A stretch of DNA of 64,000 nt from Orthonyx spaldingii (Eukaryota; Chordata; Aves; Passeriformes; Orthonychidae): assembly GCA_013397795.1 (NCBI GenBank), contig VZTJ01003849.1:198982-262981 (forward strand). The letters are read 5' to 3'. Under the pieces are notes generated by a model. It made no database searches, had not been told where the DNA came from, and saw only the letters and a program-made list of their open reading frames with translations. The stretch's first letter is position 1. Each line of letters opens with the position of its first letter. This document shows positions 1 to 14,353 of the stretch, in pieces. Made by a program: the position numbers and the translations under genes.

Positions 1-1118
1 CTGCTGTGTATTTTATGCCTAAGATGGATAGAAGTAGAACTTTCAAATTTCTGAACATTCTTAGAAATCTTTTAATAGCAGCACATGGCAACTCTCAGCT
101 TTTGCAGTGACATTTTTTCTCTCTTTTCCCCAGGACACAGTTATAAAAGCCCCTTCAGCGTATAGTACTGAGCATAAAGAGTAAGAGGACACTGAAAAGT
201 GATGTTAGACAAGAATACTGATTTTTATCTAAACTATTTCTGCAGTTTCCCATCCCAAAGCTAAATAAAAAACCAATACTGAGCCAATACAAATATTTGG
301 CTCAGTGCCTGAAAAGATTAGTGACAGTATAAACAGAAGCTGGTACACAATAACAAGGGTATAAACAATAGCTTAAAGGAGCTCTCATGTTTTTCTCTCA
401 GGATATCCTAGGGTTCTGCTAGATTAATAGTGCCTTGGGGCTGTTAAATTAGAAACAACTCAGGGCTTACTGCTCAGCCTGAATGCCTGAGGAGAGGAGC
501 CAGAAACCGCAGTTCTTCTGTACCAGCTCTGAGATTGTCTGATCAATGTGTCAGCACTGGAATATTGACTTGCATGGACCTGTGACAGCCACCAATCCTC
601 ACAATTCCTGCCGAGGCAATGTGCCTAAATGGAAATTAAATTTCTGGGCTATCTGTGGACAACTTGTGAGTCCTGTTCTCTTTAACCCTTACTGAGGGCT
701 GGGTGGAGGTAAGATGTTTAATACACTTTGGAGTTGAGTTTCTGCCAGCTTATAAAGGCAGGAGAAGTGTGACATATGTGATTTCTCATAAACTTTAGAA
801 AATTGAAATGGATTAATACAATTCCCCCCAGCCCCACCCCACCCTCACTATTTTTCCCTGGGATCTGGAATTCAGGATTCTCACTTCTTTGCTTCAGGTT
901 AACTGTGAGAAGCCCATTTCCAAAGTAATAATTTGAGATATGTATTTAAATGCAGCAGGGGAATATGACAACTGTGCTGGGACAGATAAAACATCTGATG
1001 AGCCCAGGATCCTGTCTCCAGCATTCGACCATTAACATTTGCTAATAGAGAAAGAGGGTAAGAATCAGACAAGTAAAGGGCTCACTCAGGACAACAAGAT
1101 GCCAGTACCTCCTTCCAA

Positions 1119-1300
1119 AAATCACAGAATCACAGAATTGCTAGGGTTGGAAGGGACCTCTGGAAATCATCCAGTCCAACCCTCCAGCCAACACAGGATC
1201 ACTTGAAACAGGTGACACAGGAATGTATCCAGGTGGTGTTTGAATGTCTCCAGAGAGGGAGATTCCACAACCTCTCTGTGCAGCCATTCCAGTGCTCTGT
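1119..1300 (-). mobile_element. CR1 LINE 3' fragment
   Basis: The block starts with two copies of the reverse complement of the CR1 terminal octamer (ATTCTGTG type). It continues into the typical tail complement (GGTTGGAAGGGACCTCTGGA, then CATCCAGTCCAACC). This is a 5'-truncated CR1 tail in reverse orientation. CR1 is the dominant LINE of birds and other sauropsids, so it also supports the organism assignment. Confidence 0.9.
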
Positions 1301-3474
1301 AAGAATTAATTCAAAGAATATCGTTGGGTATTTATGGGCAAAATGGTTTTGCCCACTACATTGTATTTTTCAACTCTGAAGTTCAAAGAATAATAACATT
1401 TTGTTGCTCCGTCAGTATCATGAGCTCCTTCTGCAGCTTCACACAGTCAGGTTTTGATTATTCTTAATTACTTTGTGGCATCAGCAAGCTTAATTACTTC
1501 ATTATTCACCCCTTTTGATCTGTCTGAGCACCTGCTGATACCATCACTGCCGTGATCATTGTCTACTTATTCCACATCTTTGTTCCAGCCTGTGGGCTAG
1601 ATCTCTCTCCTACTCCATGAGAATGGAGTTTCTTAAGGGCCTTGGTGGAAGATTCTTATCAAAAGCCTTTTGCAAACACTGGCACAAGGCCTTGGTCAGC
1701 TCAGCACCTTTGTGTTCTCACTGATACCATCATGGATGTCAGACATTCCCATTACAAAAGCTGCATTGACTTTTCTCGTGTTTATCTGTCTGTAAATACT
1801 GTTCTTTGCTTCCACTGACTTGCCTCATGCTGAAATGGAGCCTAGGGACCTGTGCCTCCCCAGAGTATGCAAGGATCCCTCTTAAGAGGGACATTATTGC
1901 TGTAATGCAGCCCTTTGGTGTTGAGGTTGCTTTAAATAAGAATTTAACACACTCCACAGAAATTTTTAAAATGTCTTCTTTAGTTTCCTGTAACTCCTGT
2001 AACTCAAATGACATTTGGGCTGGTCCTTTGCCACAGATTATTTAGCTTTTTTTTCCCTCCTAAAACTTGCTCTGTTGCCAATTCTGTTTGATAACGCTCT
2101 ACAAACTGCAGAGTGACTGCCACGACCTCCCTGATCATGTCTGAAGTGAGCACTGCAGCCAGTAATCCATTCAGCCTTTCTACACTGCCCTGCTTTTGAT
2201 TGCCCTTCTTGAATTTCTGCCAGTTATTTACTGACCTCCTAACCCCCACCAAGTTCCTACTTCAGATGTGTTTGAAAATTTCTGCTGGCAGCTTTTGGAT
2301 GCTCTCACTAGCTTGCTCATCCACATCTTTTTCTCATATACCTTATTACAGGTTTTATTATTAATCATGCCACAATCTCTGCTGTTTTGTCTTTTCCTTG
2401 CTTGGCAAGACTGTCCGTTTGAAAGTTTGGGGTGTTTTTATTACACTTTGAAGAGAGCTGCTGTTTGACCCAGCCAGGAGATACGTGTTTTGCTCTCTGT
2501 GTACAGTCCCTGATGTTTTATGTTCCCCTCTAAACAATCATCATGTCTATTACCTGCACAGTAGCAGCAAACATTGCAGTTATGTATGACTGGCAGCAGC
2601 CATTGCACGTGCCCCACACAGTCATAGGGGGTAGACACACAACTAAACCTGGAGTCTGTTTACTTTGAGATACACATCAGGCACCAAGAATCTTCACCCA
2701 GGAGACAAAATGACATCCCAAGTCCCGCTGCCCAGTGGTCCCACAAATAAGGACATCAGCCCTAACATTTTAGGAATGTTAATCTGGAGCAACAAGAGCA
2801 TCCAGTGTACTTCCTGAGGATGGGACTCAGCGGCTCTGGAAAATGCCAGCCTTACCCACAGAGCCCAAGTTGATGCCTGCTTTGAGCTGCTCATACTTGA
2901 GCACTTTGGCTTCTTGGTATTTTTAGGAACAAAATAAACAATTTCTAGCAAGGCTCTCTATGCCAGCTCATTTGTCCTATGATACTGACACTCTGGTTAC
3001 AAGATAGAAAAGCAAGCAAATACACGCCCCTGCTTCTCTGCAGCATGGCAACCCTTGGGACATGCTGTTCCATGTAGGATTAGGAGCAGAATCCATGCAA
3101 CATTCCTAATTAAGGTAATGCCACTAAGAAAGCATTGGTTACCAATAATCCCAGTGTGGCTGGGAAAGTTTCTGCTGTTCCTAAGCAGTGCCTGTGATGG
3201 CTTGATCAAAGACATTTGCAAATTCTTTGGGGTGGCTTGACCTGTATTTTTTCCCAACTACTGCTGCTTTCTTAAGAATGTCTTGCTTTTGGTTGACCAA
3301 CAGGGCTTCATATCTTTCCACATTACTGTAAGGTCCACTTTTGACCAAGTATCTCAGCAAAGGCCTCTAAGGAAGCAGAGAAAAAGAAGGAAGGTTTTGG
3401 CATGGAAAAAAAAATCTATAAATGATGGGAAGCAGAGGAGGTTGGTGAAGTCACCACAAAGCAGACACAAGTGG

Positions 3475-3605
3475 GAAAACCAGTCCCTGGGGGGACATGA
3501 TGGGTGTCTACAAATTCCTGAGAGGTCTGGAGAGGATGGAGAGGGGCTGATCCCAGATGGGACAAGGGGTGTCAGGGGAAGTCTCACAGTGTGCAGGAAG
3601 TGATT
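3475..3605 (+). mobile_element. Decayed CR1 fragment
   Basis: The wording resembles the CR1 segment just after ORF2 (GGTGTCTACAAATTCCTGAG, later ATGGGACAAGGGGTGTCA). It is clearly eroded and has no terminal octamers here. The family call rests on remembered CR1 consensus wording only. Confidence 0.45.
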
Positions 3606-6600
3606 TTGCACCCAGGCATTGTGTGTTGTTGCTGCCAGGGAGAGCCTGCACAAGCCAAGGGAGAAAGTCTGGTAGCTATGGAAGAGTTAAATGCACCACA
3701 GCCAGGAAATCTCCCAAGTGAAAAACAGTTGGAGGCTAGAAAAGTAAATGGGGGAGTAGAAGTACTGTACAAGCTTGGTCCTTTCTGCGTCTTCAGTGCA
3801 AAATGCTTGGGGCTGCCTTTTGAGGTCAGGGTGTGAGGGGTCGGGGAGCAGCCAGCAGTGCCATGGGCTTGAGGGGGAGGAGAGTGGCTTCCAAGGTATG
3901 GGATCAGGCCAAGATGCCAAGCACAGCCACCATCACCCTCACATTCAGTGCAGGAGGGTCCAGAGTCAATGTTAAATGCAGTTTTATTTCAGCAGTTTTC
4001 TTTCTGTATGTGTAGGCACAGATGCTGCTTGTTCTCGACTTCCCACTGCCCATTGCACCTCATGGGGTCACAGTTAGGTTTGGCTTTTTAAGAAAACTTT
4101 TTGCCTCCTCTCTGCTTGCAGGTAATTTCCAAAGAAATAACTGTCAGAGCCAGCTTAGGAAATTCCAGGATTTCCAGTTTTCAGCAGGAAACCAACCCCT
4201 CAGAGGTCTGTTGAGAGCAAGCATGTCTGTCCTCCCAGCGGCCTTAAAACTCAGCAGTCTCAGGCAGGAGTGATGGGTAGAAGGTGCTGCAGAGGGAGAC
4301 CAGCCCCAAGCATGAACATGTTTGTGCTCTGTTCTTTGGGCATTGCCAGGCATTAGGAAGATGGATTCCTTTCTGCGAAACAGTTGTGGTTTTATTGTTT
4401 TATTACTAATCTAGCTGAAATGCAGTGGCTGATCATGTTTGCACTGAAAGCATTACACTAGAAAGAAAATGTCCTTTGATCCTCCATACTTTACTAATAA
4501 AACACAACCATGAGGATTCCGTTGTATGGCAGCAGTAAAAAAATCGCTTTATTCTCACACCAGACAAGATCTGCATTAGAGGCAGCGGAAGAGCAACACC
4601 CTGAAGGCTGTTCTGCTCTCTTTGCATCCCACCGTGGTGTAATCTCCAGGTCCTAACCAGATCTCCTCTAACTTTTAACAGATGTAAGTGCATTATCACC
4701 TCTTACCGGTACACGGACACACCCTCAGCCTGGGGCTTTACAAAGTGAGAGATTCAGTTCACTTTAATTGGCAACTTTTGATGTGCAGAAAACAACAGTA
4801 GATGGAACAGAAGTCAAACCTGTAGGAGTACAAACCTGTCCTTGTATCTAGCTGTAGAGCAAACTGAGGGGTAATTCTCAAAGCATCCCAGGGAACACAC
4901 ACTTGTGGAGCAAGGAATGGAAAGTAGCTGCTCAGAGGTGCCAGTATGACGTTTGTCTTTAAGGAATAAACATTCCAGCTGAGCAGCCCAAATAGTTGTA
5001 GTCCTCTGGTCGAGAGCTTTTGAACAGCTCTGAGCATGTAAGCTGTAAAACTGCAGGGCTGTTCTTGCAGCTTCAGGGACTGAATGAGCCTTGAAGAACT
5101 TCAGGGATTTGTTTCAATTAGTCCCCTTCAAGCTGACGTCTCAGTCATAGCAACAAAATAAAAAGGCTTATTAGCTTAGGGACTTTTCCCATTTTTAAAG
5201 AAAATAGATTCGTCCCGATGCCCATGATGGGATGGGTGAGACTGTGGGTAGCACCACTCCTGGGAAAGTGTTCCCGGGTAGCACTGCTCCAGATTTCAGG
5301 GATGATGCTCAGCAGGGACTTTTGCTCTTTACATCTATCCGTGCATGTCAAAAACAGGGCTGCTTGGATTCAAAATACTGCTGTGCATGGACCCACTACA
5401 GGACTGGAGCAACCTCAGGAAGCAGCTAAATATCAACATGAGCCGCTACCAAGTTTGCTCCATGGAGGGGAGCAGTGCAGACTCTGCAGCTTCCCAGCAC
5501 ATCCTGCTCGTAACCGACCACCACAAGAGCAGAACTATTATTTCTGCATTTCCCACTACCCTCTCCCATGCCGCTAGCATGCTCTGAGTTCACTCACTTC
5601 TGCTGGGAAGGAGCAGCTGGGGCAGGGAGCAACATTAGTGCTTAGGAGGTCACTTAGTGCCTGCCTCCCTCCCCAATCAGGTTTATTCATCTGCTACTCT
5701 TAGCAGCTTAAAAGCACTTTATAAAAGCAGCAGGCATGATGCCACGGTGTCCCTGGCCCAACCATCCCAGCACCTTGCCAGCCTCTCCCTCACTCTTCTG
5801 TACTCCTGTGTTTAAATGCTGCCCTGAAATGTGCCTGTTGGCACTTGCTTTACAGCTGGTAGGTTCAGAGCTTTGCAGCCCAAGAAACACTTCAGCAGGA
5901 AAGGAGGTTAAAACCTGGGAGGCAGTTCTCTTCCCACTTTACAGCTACCCCAAAGGAGGAGAAACTTACCCTCAAGCCAAGGAAGGAGGCAAATGCAGCC
6001 CAGGCTCAGCCTGAAAAGCTCCATGGTCTGCCAGCACAGCAGGGGGGAAGAAGCCCCCAAAGCCTCTCGCCCACGAGGAGTGCCAGGCAGCTCACTTTTA
6101 CCCCCTTCTCTGTCATTCACAGCAGAAAAACCTGCTGGGAAGAGAGAAACCCTTTTGTCTCAGCACTGGAGGCTTGGCAGCTGGCTTATCAGCAAAGGAT
6201 CAGCTTGGAGACACAGTCCCGCTCAGCAGTTGTCCCTTAGGAGAAATCATATGACGAGCCAGGATGGGGGGGACGCTGGACCGAGATGCTCGCGGCTGCC
6301 GGGCTCGGCTCCTTAGCAGCAGTGATTGCTCCCAGCAATGATAGACGCATGCTAAGCAGGCTGGCCCGCTGCCTTTGCCAGGGCTGGGAGCAGAGGGGGA
6401 TGCAGGGCTGGCCTGGCAAGAAAAAGCAAAGTTCAGCAGGAGTGCCCAGAGGGGAGTGGAATGTGTCTGCTGAAACCCTGCACTTGGCTGTGCTGTCACA
6501 GGGTCGTTTTCTCTTTAGAGAGAATTATTCCCGCCAAGAGGATTTTAGGCAGCGCTATAGCTCATGGCAGAGATGAAACCTCTCAAACCAGCAGCGGTTG

Positions 6601-9600
6601 TCCTAGAGCTGGAGAGGGATGGAAGGGGGAGTTGAGCTCCGGGATGGGGAGCAGGCTCCTGCTGTGGCTTTGTCCTGACTGTCGCTCTGAGGGTTGCTCG
6701 GGTTGAATTTGGCTTTTCATGCATCCGCCTGGACTCTGCATGGGAAGGAAACCTCACATTCCTCCTGAAGAAAAAGCAGCAGAGGCTGACAGGTGAAACA
6801 CCAGCAGGGCAAGTGAGAGTTACAATTTTGCTAGCAAGATGTTCCCATTCAGCCACATCCTCTCAGTTCTTGTCTGTCCCATATGCTTGCTGGGGTCATT
6901 CTCACCTGAATAAACAATTAAGCCTTTTGCATAAAAACACGTAAAAATGATGACTTCATGTTCACTTTTGGGGTCCAGTCCTGATGGCATCAATGTCACA
7001 TCTCCCAGCTCTGCCCATGAGACCAGCAGCCAGCTGGAGGGCTGGGAGTTGCTTCCTTTAGTGGCCAAGGTGTCAAATTAAAACAGTCCAGTATTGGGAT
7101 CCATGCAAGGGCATGGTCTCAGCTCAGGGCCTTGCAATGGTGCAGCTCCCTCTTTGCCCAGCCTTGGGATGATGGCTCCCAGCTTTCCAGTTATCAGAGG
7201 GGGAATCTGGCTTCAAACCAGATGTGGATATAGCAAGGGATATTCTACAACCAAACAAAGTGAAAGGCTGGGGTAAATTCTTCCCCTGATGAGGTTAGTC
7301 TTGTCTGACTGTAGCACTGTGCTTAAGAAAAATACCAGCTGGTTTCTTTGTGATTACTGTGGGGTTTTTCCTCATGGGAACTGGTCAAGTTGTGATAAAT
7401 CACAGGCACTTTTAATTTTAAAAATTCCCAACGTTAAATTCTCTGCTACTTGACTGGGACTGAAAATGCAGACACTCTTCACTGCATATCCTTGGCACCA
7501 GACTGAGGAGAGCCCACACCAGAAACCAATGCCATATATAAGCCCTGGAGGAAAGTGGTCACTCTAAAAGCAACCTGTCAGCACAGACCAAAAACAATCA
7601 GTTGAACATCAGCCACTGAGATTTTTAGGGTTTCAGGACACCATTTTGGCCTTATGTCTTATATATGCAAGAAAGTAGTTGCATATAAAATTTATCATAG
7701 CCCTAGAGCCCATTCCTCCCCACAGCATTGGCTTTCTTAGGGAATGGCATAGCCTCGTGAATAGGGATGCTTTCTTCAAATTGTTTTCACAGCTTTTCCT
7801 GGTATGTCCCTAGGAGAGAGGAAGCTATTTTCCAGCTGTGGCCTCTCCCATGTGGAGAAGGAGAGTCCTCTAATTGCTGACTCTTAGTCACGTAATTTCC
7901 ATGTCAGTTAGTCCTTGACAACCCAAGTCCCATGGAGCAGCCTTGTTCATGTCTCCATCATCAGTTTGGTGGGTGCACTGCTTTTTCTCATCATGTTGCA
8001 GCTCATGGTGAATTTAATCAGAGTGATGATCAAGTGAAACTTCATCTGCTGATGGTGGCGTGGTGCTGGCCACCACACCTTCACACGCAGGGGTCTCTCA
8101 CTAGACATCAACTGCAGCCCTGTCTGATGTGGGACAGGCACTGCTTTCCTGCACACAACAGCTGGGAGAGCAAGTGGAGACAAATATTTCACTAGCCCTA
8201 AACTTGTGGGATGCTCAGGGACAGCACAGCAATCTGTTACAATTTCACCCCAGCCTTGGAGCCAGCACAGTGCTTTGTGACACTGGGGACATCAGGAAGC
8301 AGCTTAAAATCTGAGCTCAATCCTTTACCCTTAGTGTTATCCCAGAACAGAAATGGCAAAATTCACACTGTGTCTGCAGGGTGAGGAGGACTGGGGTTCT
8401 GGGGAGTTTGTTCCATATTTTTGAGGTGAAATCCTCCTCTCTCTAAAGGTAACATCCTTTGGGCAAGGCAGAAGTGCTCATTGGCTTTCTTTTCAGCTCT
8501 CTGGCCTTTGGCAGGTCTTCTCTGCATCAAAACCTTTGTGCACAGAGATCAAATGGCATCAGATGTTTAGGAAAATAACTACAGTAAAGATCCTCTATCT
8601 CCAAGAGGAATGCAGAAGGAAAAAGAGATTTTTTACATGCCAAAATGCTCCCATGGCTGGGAATTGGAGCTAGTCTGGGATAAAGCAACAGCTCCAGAGA
8701 TGCCTGGCTTTAGATGAGCGCTTGCAGAGCTGCTCCCATGTGAGACTGAGAAAATGGGGAGCCCAGGGCAGATGCACTCAGCCTGTCTGAGAGCCTGATG
8801 TCCCGTTGTGGATGCATAAGTGCCACAAGAAGTCCCACAGGGGCAGGCGTGAGATGCATTGCCCAGGATCCCTCACCCTGGCAGGCAGTTGGCTTAACCC
8901 ATGCAGAACCTGAAGCATCCCTCAAGGACTTACCTGGTCCTGTCCTCATGGTAGGTCCCTGACTCATTGTCAGAAGAGCAGTTCCCCTTCAAGAATTGAG
9001 CCTCTTTATCTCTCTGCTATTGCAGGCAGCTCCCAGGAGCTTCCGCTCCAAGAAGAGCTGCCAGCTGAGCCTGGGGCCTAAGTGGGAGAAAGCCCAACTG
9101 AGACCCAGGTGACTACCTGGCTTATTCCTTCACCTGGCATGAGCTCAGCCTACTGACTTAATTCAAAGTAGATGGAAATCACAGTACCCTTTTTTTCCTC
9201 TTTTCCTGCATTTTCACTGTCCCCCAACCTGCTCAGGTGATCGCAGCTGTGGAACATAAGAACTTTTTCTTCCCTCACCTGCGCTTTGCTTATCCCTCCT
9301 TACTTGGTTTACTTGAGGGGGAGGCACCTCAAAACGCCCCTGGGGCTCCTCACAAGCACTGATTCTGGTAAATAGGGTCTGATGAGCTCAGTGATACCAG
9401 GAGATGCCTGATGACCCACAGCCCTGGGACAAGTCTGGCAATGGTCCCTGGATTTCAGCCTGAGTCACTGGCTCAGCAGATGGAGCTCCTTCCCAAGGAT
9501 ATGGGCAGAGTAGCTCCCAGCCTGCAGTGGGATGCTGTGGCCGCTACTTGCAGCATGGAGCAGCACATGGACACTGTGTGCATCTTGAGGAGTCAGGGAG

Positions 9601-11110
9601 AGCTCTGAAATAGGGAAAAAGTTGATTTTGCATGGCTTTTTTCTGCTGGCTTTGGAGGAGGAGTTTGTTTGAACAACAAGACAGGAGTGGCTCTTCCAGT
9701 GCCTGCTCCTACAGCAATTAGGAAAGAAAGACCTGTGCAGTAAACTCTACCTTTTTCCCCAGTACTGAGGGACTGGAATCCCCTGGATTAGAAAAAACCT
9801 CAGGTAATATTCCTGCTCTAGACCTGAGCTGGATTTGCAAAGCTCCAGGGGGCTTATGGCACTGTCAGGCTTGCACAGGGTAATCAGCTTTGCAGCAGCA
9901 CTCTGTATAGGCAGAAACCAGCAGTGTCTGTGCAGCCACCTTCACGCCAAGGTGAGGTAAAAACCCTCCAAACCTCAGAAGCTGTGAGGAGTGGGGCAGA
10001 GCCTCCCAAATCAGAATGGTTTCCAGAAATAAGCCTGCTCAGGTTTGTCTGGTGGGTATGAGCTGGTGAAGGTCTCTCCATGTTGCTGGTGCATCCCTGC
10101 AGGATACAGCCATAGGCCTCCCAGCAGGTCCAACTCTGCTGCTGATATGGGGTTAATATGAACCCCAAGGTTGCTTCAACCCAAGGATCCATGAGATCCT
10201 CATGGGCCAAGTGTTGAAGCAGTGAGGCCAGTGATCACCGTTGCCCTCACTGAAACTATCAGGAATTTCTAAAAGCCCAGACCAGGGGTGAGGGGTGCCC
10301 TCAACACTAGGGCTGGTATCGTCCCTGCTTCAGGACACAAATGAGTGTATTTCCAGGTGGAGCAGGATCCTGCACCACTCTAAGGGACACACTCTGACTC
10401 TGTCCTTGCTCTCCACCTCCTCGTTCTGCTCCAGGTGTTCTGTAAGTGCTGTGTGCTGCTGACAGGGACATTAGTGCCCCTGCCTGCACCACATGGACTA
10501 CAGAGTGTCTTTGGCAATGTCACTTCACCCTCTGCATCCATCCCCCAGCAACTTCCACCATGCATTAAGCGTTGTTGGGTTTGTAGCTAATCTGTGGCAG
10601 CTCATGCAGTAATCTGGGCTCTCCCTCCTCAGATGCAGAGACAGCAGATACCTCTTTTCTCATATCATCTATATACACAGAAAAAATGGTGAGCAAACCT
10701 CCCCTGGGTCCCTTGCAGCAGTAAATCCCCCATACACCACCCATGTTTGCCAAGCTGCTGCGGGAAATGGGAGCTAATGGGAACTGCTTTCTACTTGGCA
10801 TGATTTTTCTGCTAAAAAGGCCCATTTTAAACAGTCTAAAAGGGCTTGGTAAATGATTAATCAGTTCTTGCAGCATTTGACAGGGCAGTAGTTTGTTTAT
10901 GGCTTATTATGTTGAACTACCTACGGCTCTTTCTGCTAGGACATGCATACTCTCCCTACAAGCACCTGATAGTGACTAAGTGTTTGATAGTCTGTAATAA
11001 AAGGAACTTCAATATAGAAAACTATCCTTCTATTTAAAGGAAGAATTGTTTCCTGATGAGTTCTTTGAAGAGTGATGCTCTCCCTGAACCACCAGGAAGG
11101 TACACATATG

Positions 11111-11243
11111 CAGAATCAGAGGATATTCTGAGTTGAAGGGGACCCACAAAGATCATCGTTGAGTCCAACTCTTAAGTGAATGGCCCATATAGGGATCAAA
11201 ACCATGATCTTGATGCTATTAGCACCAACTGAGCTGACCTCAG
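11111..11243 (-). mobile_element. CR1 LINE 3' fragment
   Basis: Begins AGAATCAGAGGATATTCTGA, then GGGGACCCACAAAGATCATC and GAGTCCAACTCTTAAGTGAA, ending near AGCACCAACTGAGCTGACCT. This matches the reverse complement of a common avian CR1 tail variant. Confidence 0.8.
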
Positions 11244-12420
11244 GGTCTTAGAAAGGTGAAATCTGAGGATTCAGAAATCACATAGCTGGAACCTGAATGG
11301 AGACCTGACAAACTTGTGACACAGGTGACAAGAGACCAAGGAAGGTTCAGGGGATAAATTTAGTCTGGGGGAAGGAGACTCTGAGGGTAGGTGCACTAAG
11401 GGGTTTAGGTGTGTAGCTGCCCTTCGAGCTGGCTGATATGTGTTTCATCACTTGAAACCCTTGAAGCTCCTGTTTAGCTATAAGAGGGTCTAAAGTCCTG
11501 GCTCGTTTTCTGCTTGTCATGGTGCTGGATATGTCAATGTTTAATCTGTGCATGCTAAGTGCTGCTAAGATCCTTGGGGTGAGGAATCCCAGCTTCCTTC
11601 AGCCTAGGGGACTGATAGGACCAGATCCATACCTGATTAGCACCCGATAAAGCAGCCCAAATATAACACAAGAGTGCCTTTATCCCTGGGACATATCACT
11701 TCTAGGGTGCTGTGGGAAAATTCAGCCCACCCTGGCTTGGAAGCACTTGCACTCTGAGTGGGTTTATAAAACACTCGCCAGAGCAGAGAGGCTTTGCAAG
11801 GACCAGTTAAATATTCACAGGTAAGGGACTCTGTGATGCCATGACCCCATGGATGGAGCAAGGATAGGGTTGGATCTGGGCTCTGGGTCTCCTCTGTGCA
11901 CCCCTTAGCAAGAGTCCTTCTCATCACCCCTGGGCATGACTCAGGCTGCCAGCTAGACCAGCAGATGTTTGATCCTTTCAGGAGACCTAAGTCTTAAAGG
12001 ATGGGAGTGCAGCTTCAGAAATTCTTTTGGAATCTATCCTAGGAATCCCAATTTCATTCTGTGCTGCTTCCAGAAGTGCCAGTGCCTGCTCTCCCCACTG
12101 ACCACTCACATCTCACCTCTTCTCTGTGAGAGGCAGGGCTAGGGTATTAACATGGCATCCCGTGACATCACAGGAGTGAGGAAAACCCAAAAAATCCTGG
12201 AGACAGGACAGCTTGGCTCAGGAGTCTTGGCTCCCTTGTCTATGATTTTTCTGCACCTGATCTTCTGCTCCTGGGGAAATCAAGGGATTTAAAGCAACTA
12301 TCTGGGAGTGGAATCACTGCATAGAAAGCTTGGAAACTTCCCTCACATGCTTTATTCTTGTATGGATTTTTGAGTCATGTTGTCCCTGCGTTTTGGGGTT
12401 TTTAATATGTTGCTTAATAT

Positions 12421-12473
12421 TAAAAAAAAAAAAAAAGAGAAAAGAAAAAAGAGAAAAAGAAAAAAGAAAAACC
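12421..12473. repeat. A-rich low-complexity tract (AAAAAG-type)
   Basis: A run of 14 A followed by irregular AAAAGA and AAAAAAG units. It gives spurious lysine-rich or phenylalanine-rich reading frames on either strand. Confidence 0.9.
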
Positions 12474-14293
12474 TTTCTTTCCATTCCTTGTTTTTTCACC
12501 CTGGAAAATGGTGCAACTTGTCTTAAAGGAGAGTCCTGCCTCCAGGCTGGGAGGGTGAAAGGAGGAAGGAAGAAGAGGAGGAAAGCTCTGAAGCCAGCAT
12601 CTGAGGACTGACCCAGCACATAATAACACCTTCAAAGTGAAAATGTTGTTTTGCGAAAACACGAGGGTTTCACTGGAAACCACCCGGGCTGGAGCTGCAA
12701 AGCCGTGTCAGGAGCCAGGCCAGCACTGGGGAGACTGCCAGGTCTGAGCACTTTGGGGCTGGCAGAGTGCCCCGAGCATATGTAATCTAACCTGCTCCCC
12801 AAAACCACCCCTGTCCTGGGTCACTATCTCTTTGGGACAGCAATAACCTTCCTTTTCTTACTCCCCTCCCCTAGCCAGGGCTTGCCTGGGAAGACTTTTA
12901 TCCACTCCAGCTCTTTTTCTCAGCTAAGTCTTGCTCATCCCAGGAATGCACTTCAGAACCTAACCAGGCAGTTAATTTGGGGGGTTTGGGATCTGCTGTG
13001 ATCGATCCAAAATGTGGTGACCTCTGGCATTTTTAATGGCTCCCTGGGTGCCTAATCATCTCTGTATATTTAGATACCGATGTCATGGTGACACGGGTAA
13101 ATACACCCGGCCATGTATTGCTGGGCACAGCTCAGATGAGCAAGCTGGCTCCTTTTCCCCCCCTCCATATAGGCTGGTCCTGCAAGTTTTCATCCTGTCA
13201 GATCACACAGACCCCAGGAAGGGGCCAAGGAAGCCACAAGCCCAGTTGCACAGCATACATTGCCTCGAGACACCAGCCTCAGTTTCTCCTGCCTGTGTTT
13301 TTGTTGGCAGTAGATGCTCAGCTGTGCTGCATTAGCTGGCTTGGTGATGCATGATGCAGCTGGAACACCTTACCTTCTGTGCATTTCTCAGCAAAACAAG
13401 GTTTTGATGTAATCCTGGTCTTGCAATAACTTCAATTTAATACACCTAACCTCATACTCTGTAGCAAAATATCTTCTATCCCCACTGCAGTACAGCATCT
13501 TGCCTGGCATAAGCCCAGGAGCTACAGAGTTGTAATAAATTAGGAGACCTGAATGATAATAAGAAAAGAGAGACAGAGATGTAGTGGAAGATTCCCTTTT
13601 CCCCCTGCCAGGGCCAGGGGGGCTTTTCTGGCTTTGGAATAGGTAGCAGGGTAGGCTGTTGAAGGGAAAGAGCAACATCCCCACATCCCCATGCAACTCA
13701 GGGAAGGAGCAAAGTGCAGGGAGATAAAACATTTCTCACCTGCACCCCTGGGGGGGTGGTGGGGAACAGCAGGTGGATGCTGGAGACTTCAGCTCAGCAT
13801 TTCTCTGCCTGCTTTTAATGCAGAGAGGTTGTGGGTGGGAGATGAAATCTAGCAGGGCTTATAATTAATGTAAACACAGATCAGCCTGTGATGTCCAGCT
13901 TGTATACTCAGGTACAAGCCCCTTCCCCTCGCCCCATTCTCCTCCAGGCTCTGGTCTGACTTTCATGCCTTCATCCTTGTTCTGTGGGATGGAGCGAGGC
14001 TGCAGCCAAGAGAAGGTCATAGGAATCCTGGCAGAAACGTGCTCCAAAAAAGCTCAACCCAGCTGTCAGTGAACAGGCTGCCACTGCAGAGCAAAGTAAG
14101 CCAGAACCACAGAGCAGGGAGCCTAGGCTCAGACGAAGCAGAGGAGCTGCAGCCCTCGGCAAGATTTATTTGGATTTTTTTGGTGTTTATAACTCTCTGT
14201 TTCATGAAATAATATTGCAGGTGTGAGCAGCCAGGCTTTGGAAAGGACTCTGTGAACAGCTTCATGCAGCATCTTGGATTTTCTCTTCACCAG

Positions 14294-14353
14294 CTGGAGT
14301 AAAAGAATTCAGCAGCAAGGTTTCTAAGCAGGAGTTGAGGCTGCAAAGGAATA
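14294..14353 (+). other. Probable 5' UTR of MYORG copy A with candidate splice acceptor
   Basis: A good acceptor context (pyrimidine-rich tract, then CACCAG) ends at 14293, 60 bases before the ATG. A second, weaker candidate ends at about 14220 (ATATTGCAG). MYORG genes keep the whole coding sequence in one exon behind untranslated exon(s), so an acceptor is expected here. An in-frame TGA at 14336-14338 bounds the open frame and supports the ATG at 14354. Which acceptor is used cannot be decided from sequence. Confidence 0.35.

Larger units (their letters stand above)
1..14353. other. Left flank, no supported gene
   Basis: I found no open frame with a recognisable protein family, no paired splice sites supporting a known gene and no RNA gene here. 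NUDT2 is the neighbour expected on this side from human synteny, and I looked for its Nudix box without success. The stretch holds CR1 fragments (listed separately), an A-rich tract near 12.42 kb and otherwise unremarkable DNA. The 5' untranslated exon(s) and promoter of MYORG copy A must lie somewhere in the right part of this flank. I cannot place its transcription start. About 1.4-1.8 kb resembles a very old repeat, but I could not assign a family. Confidence 0.6.

Noticed and set aside
1..14353. NUDT2, expected from human synteny next to MYORG
   Set aside because: I could not find its Nudix motif or other exons on either strand; it is probably beyond the left edge.
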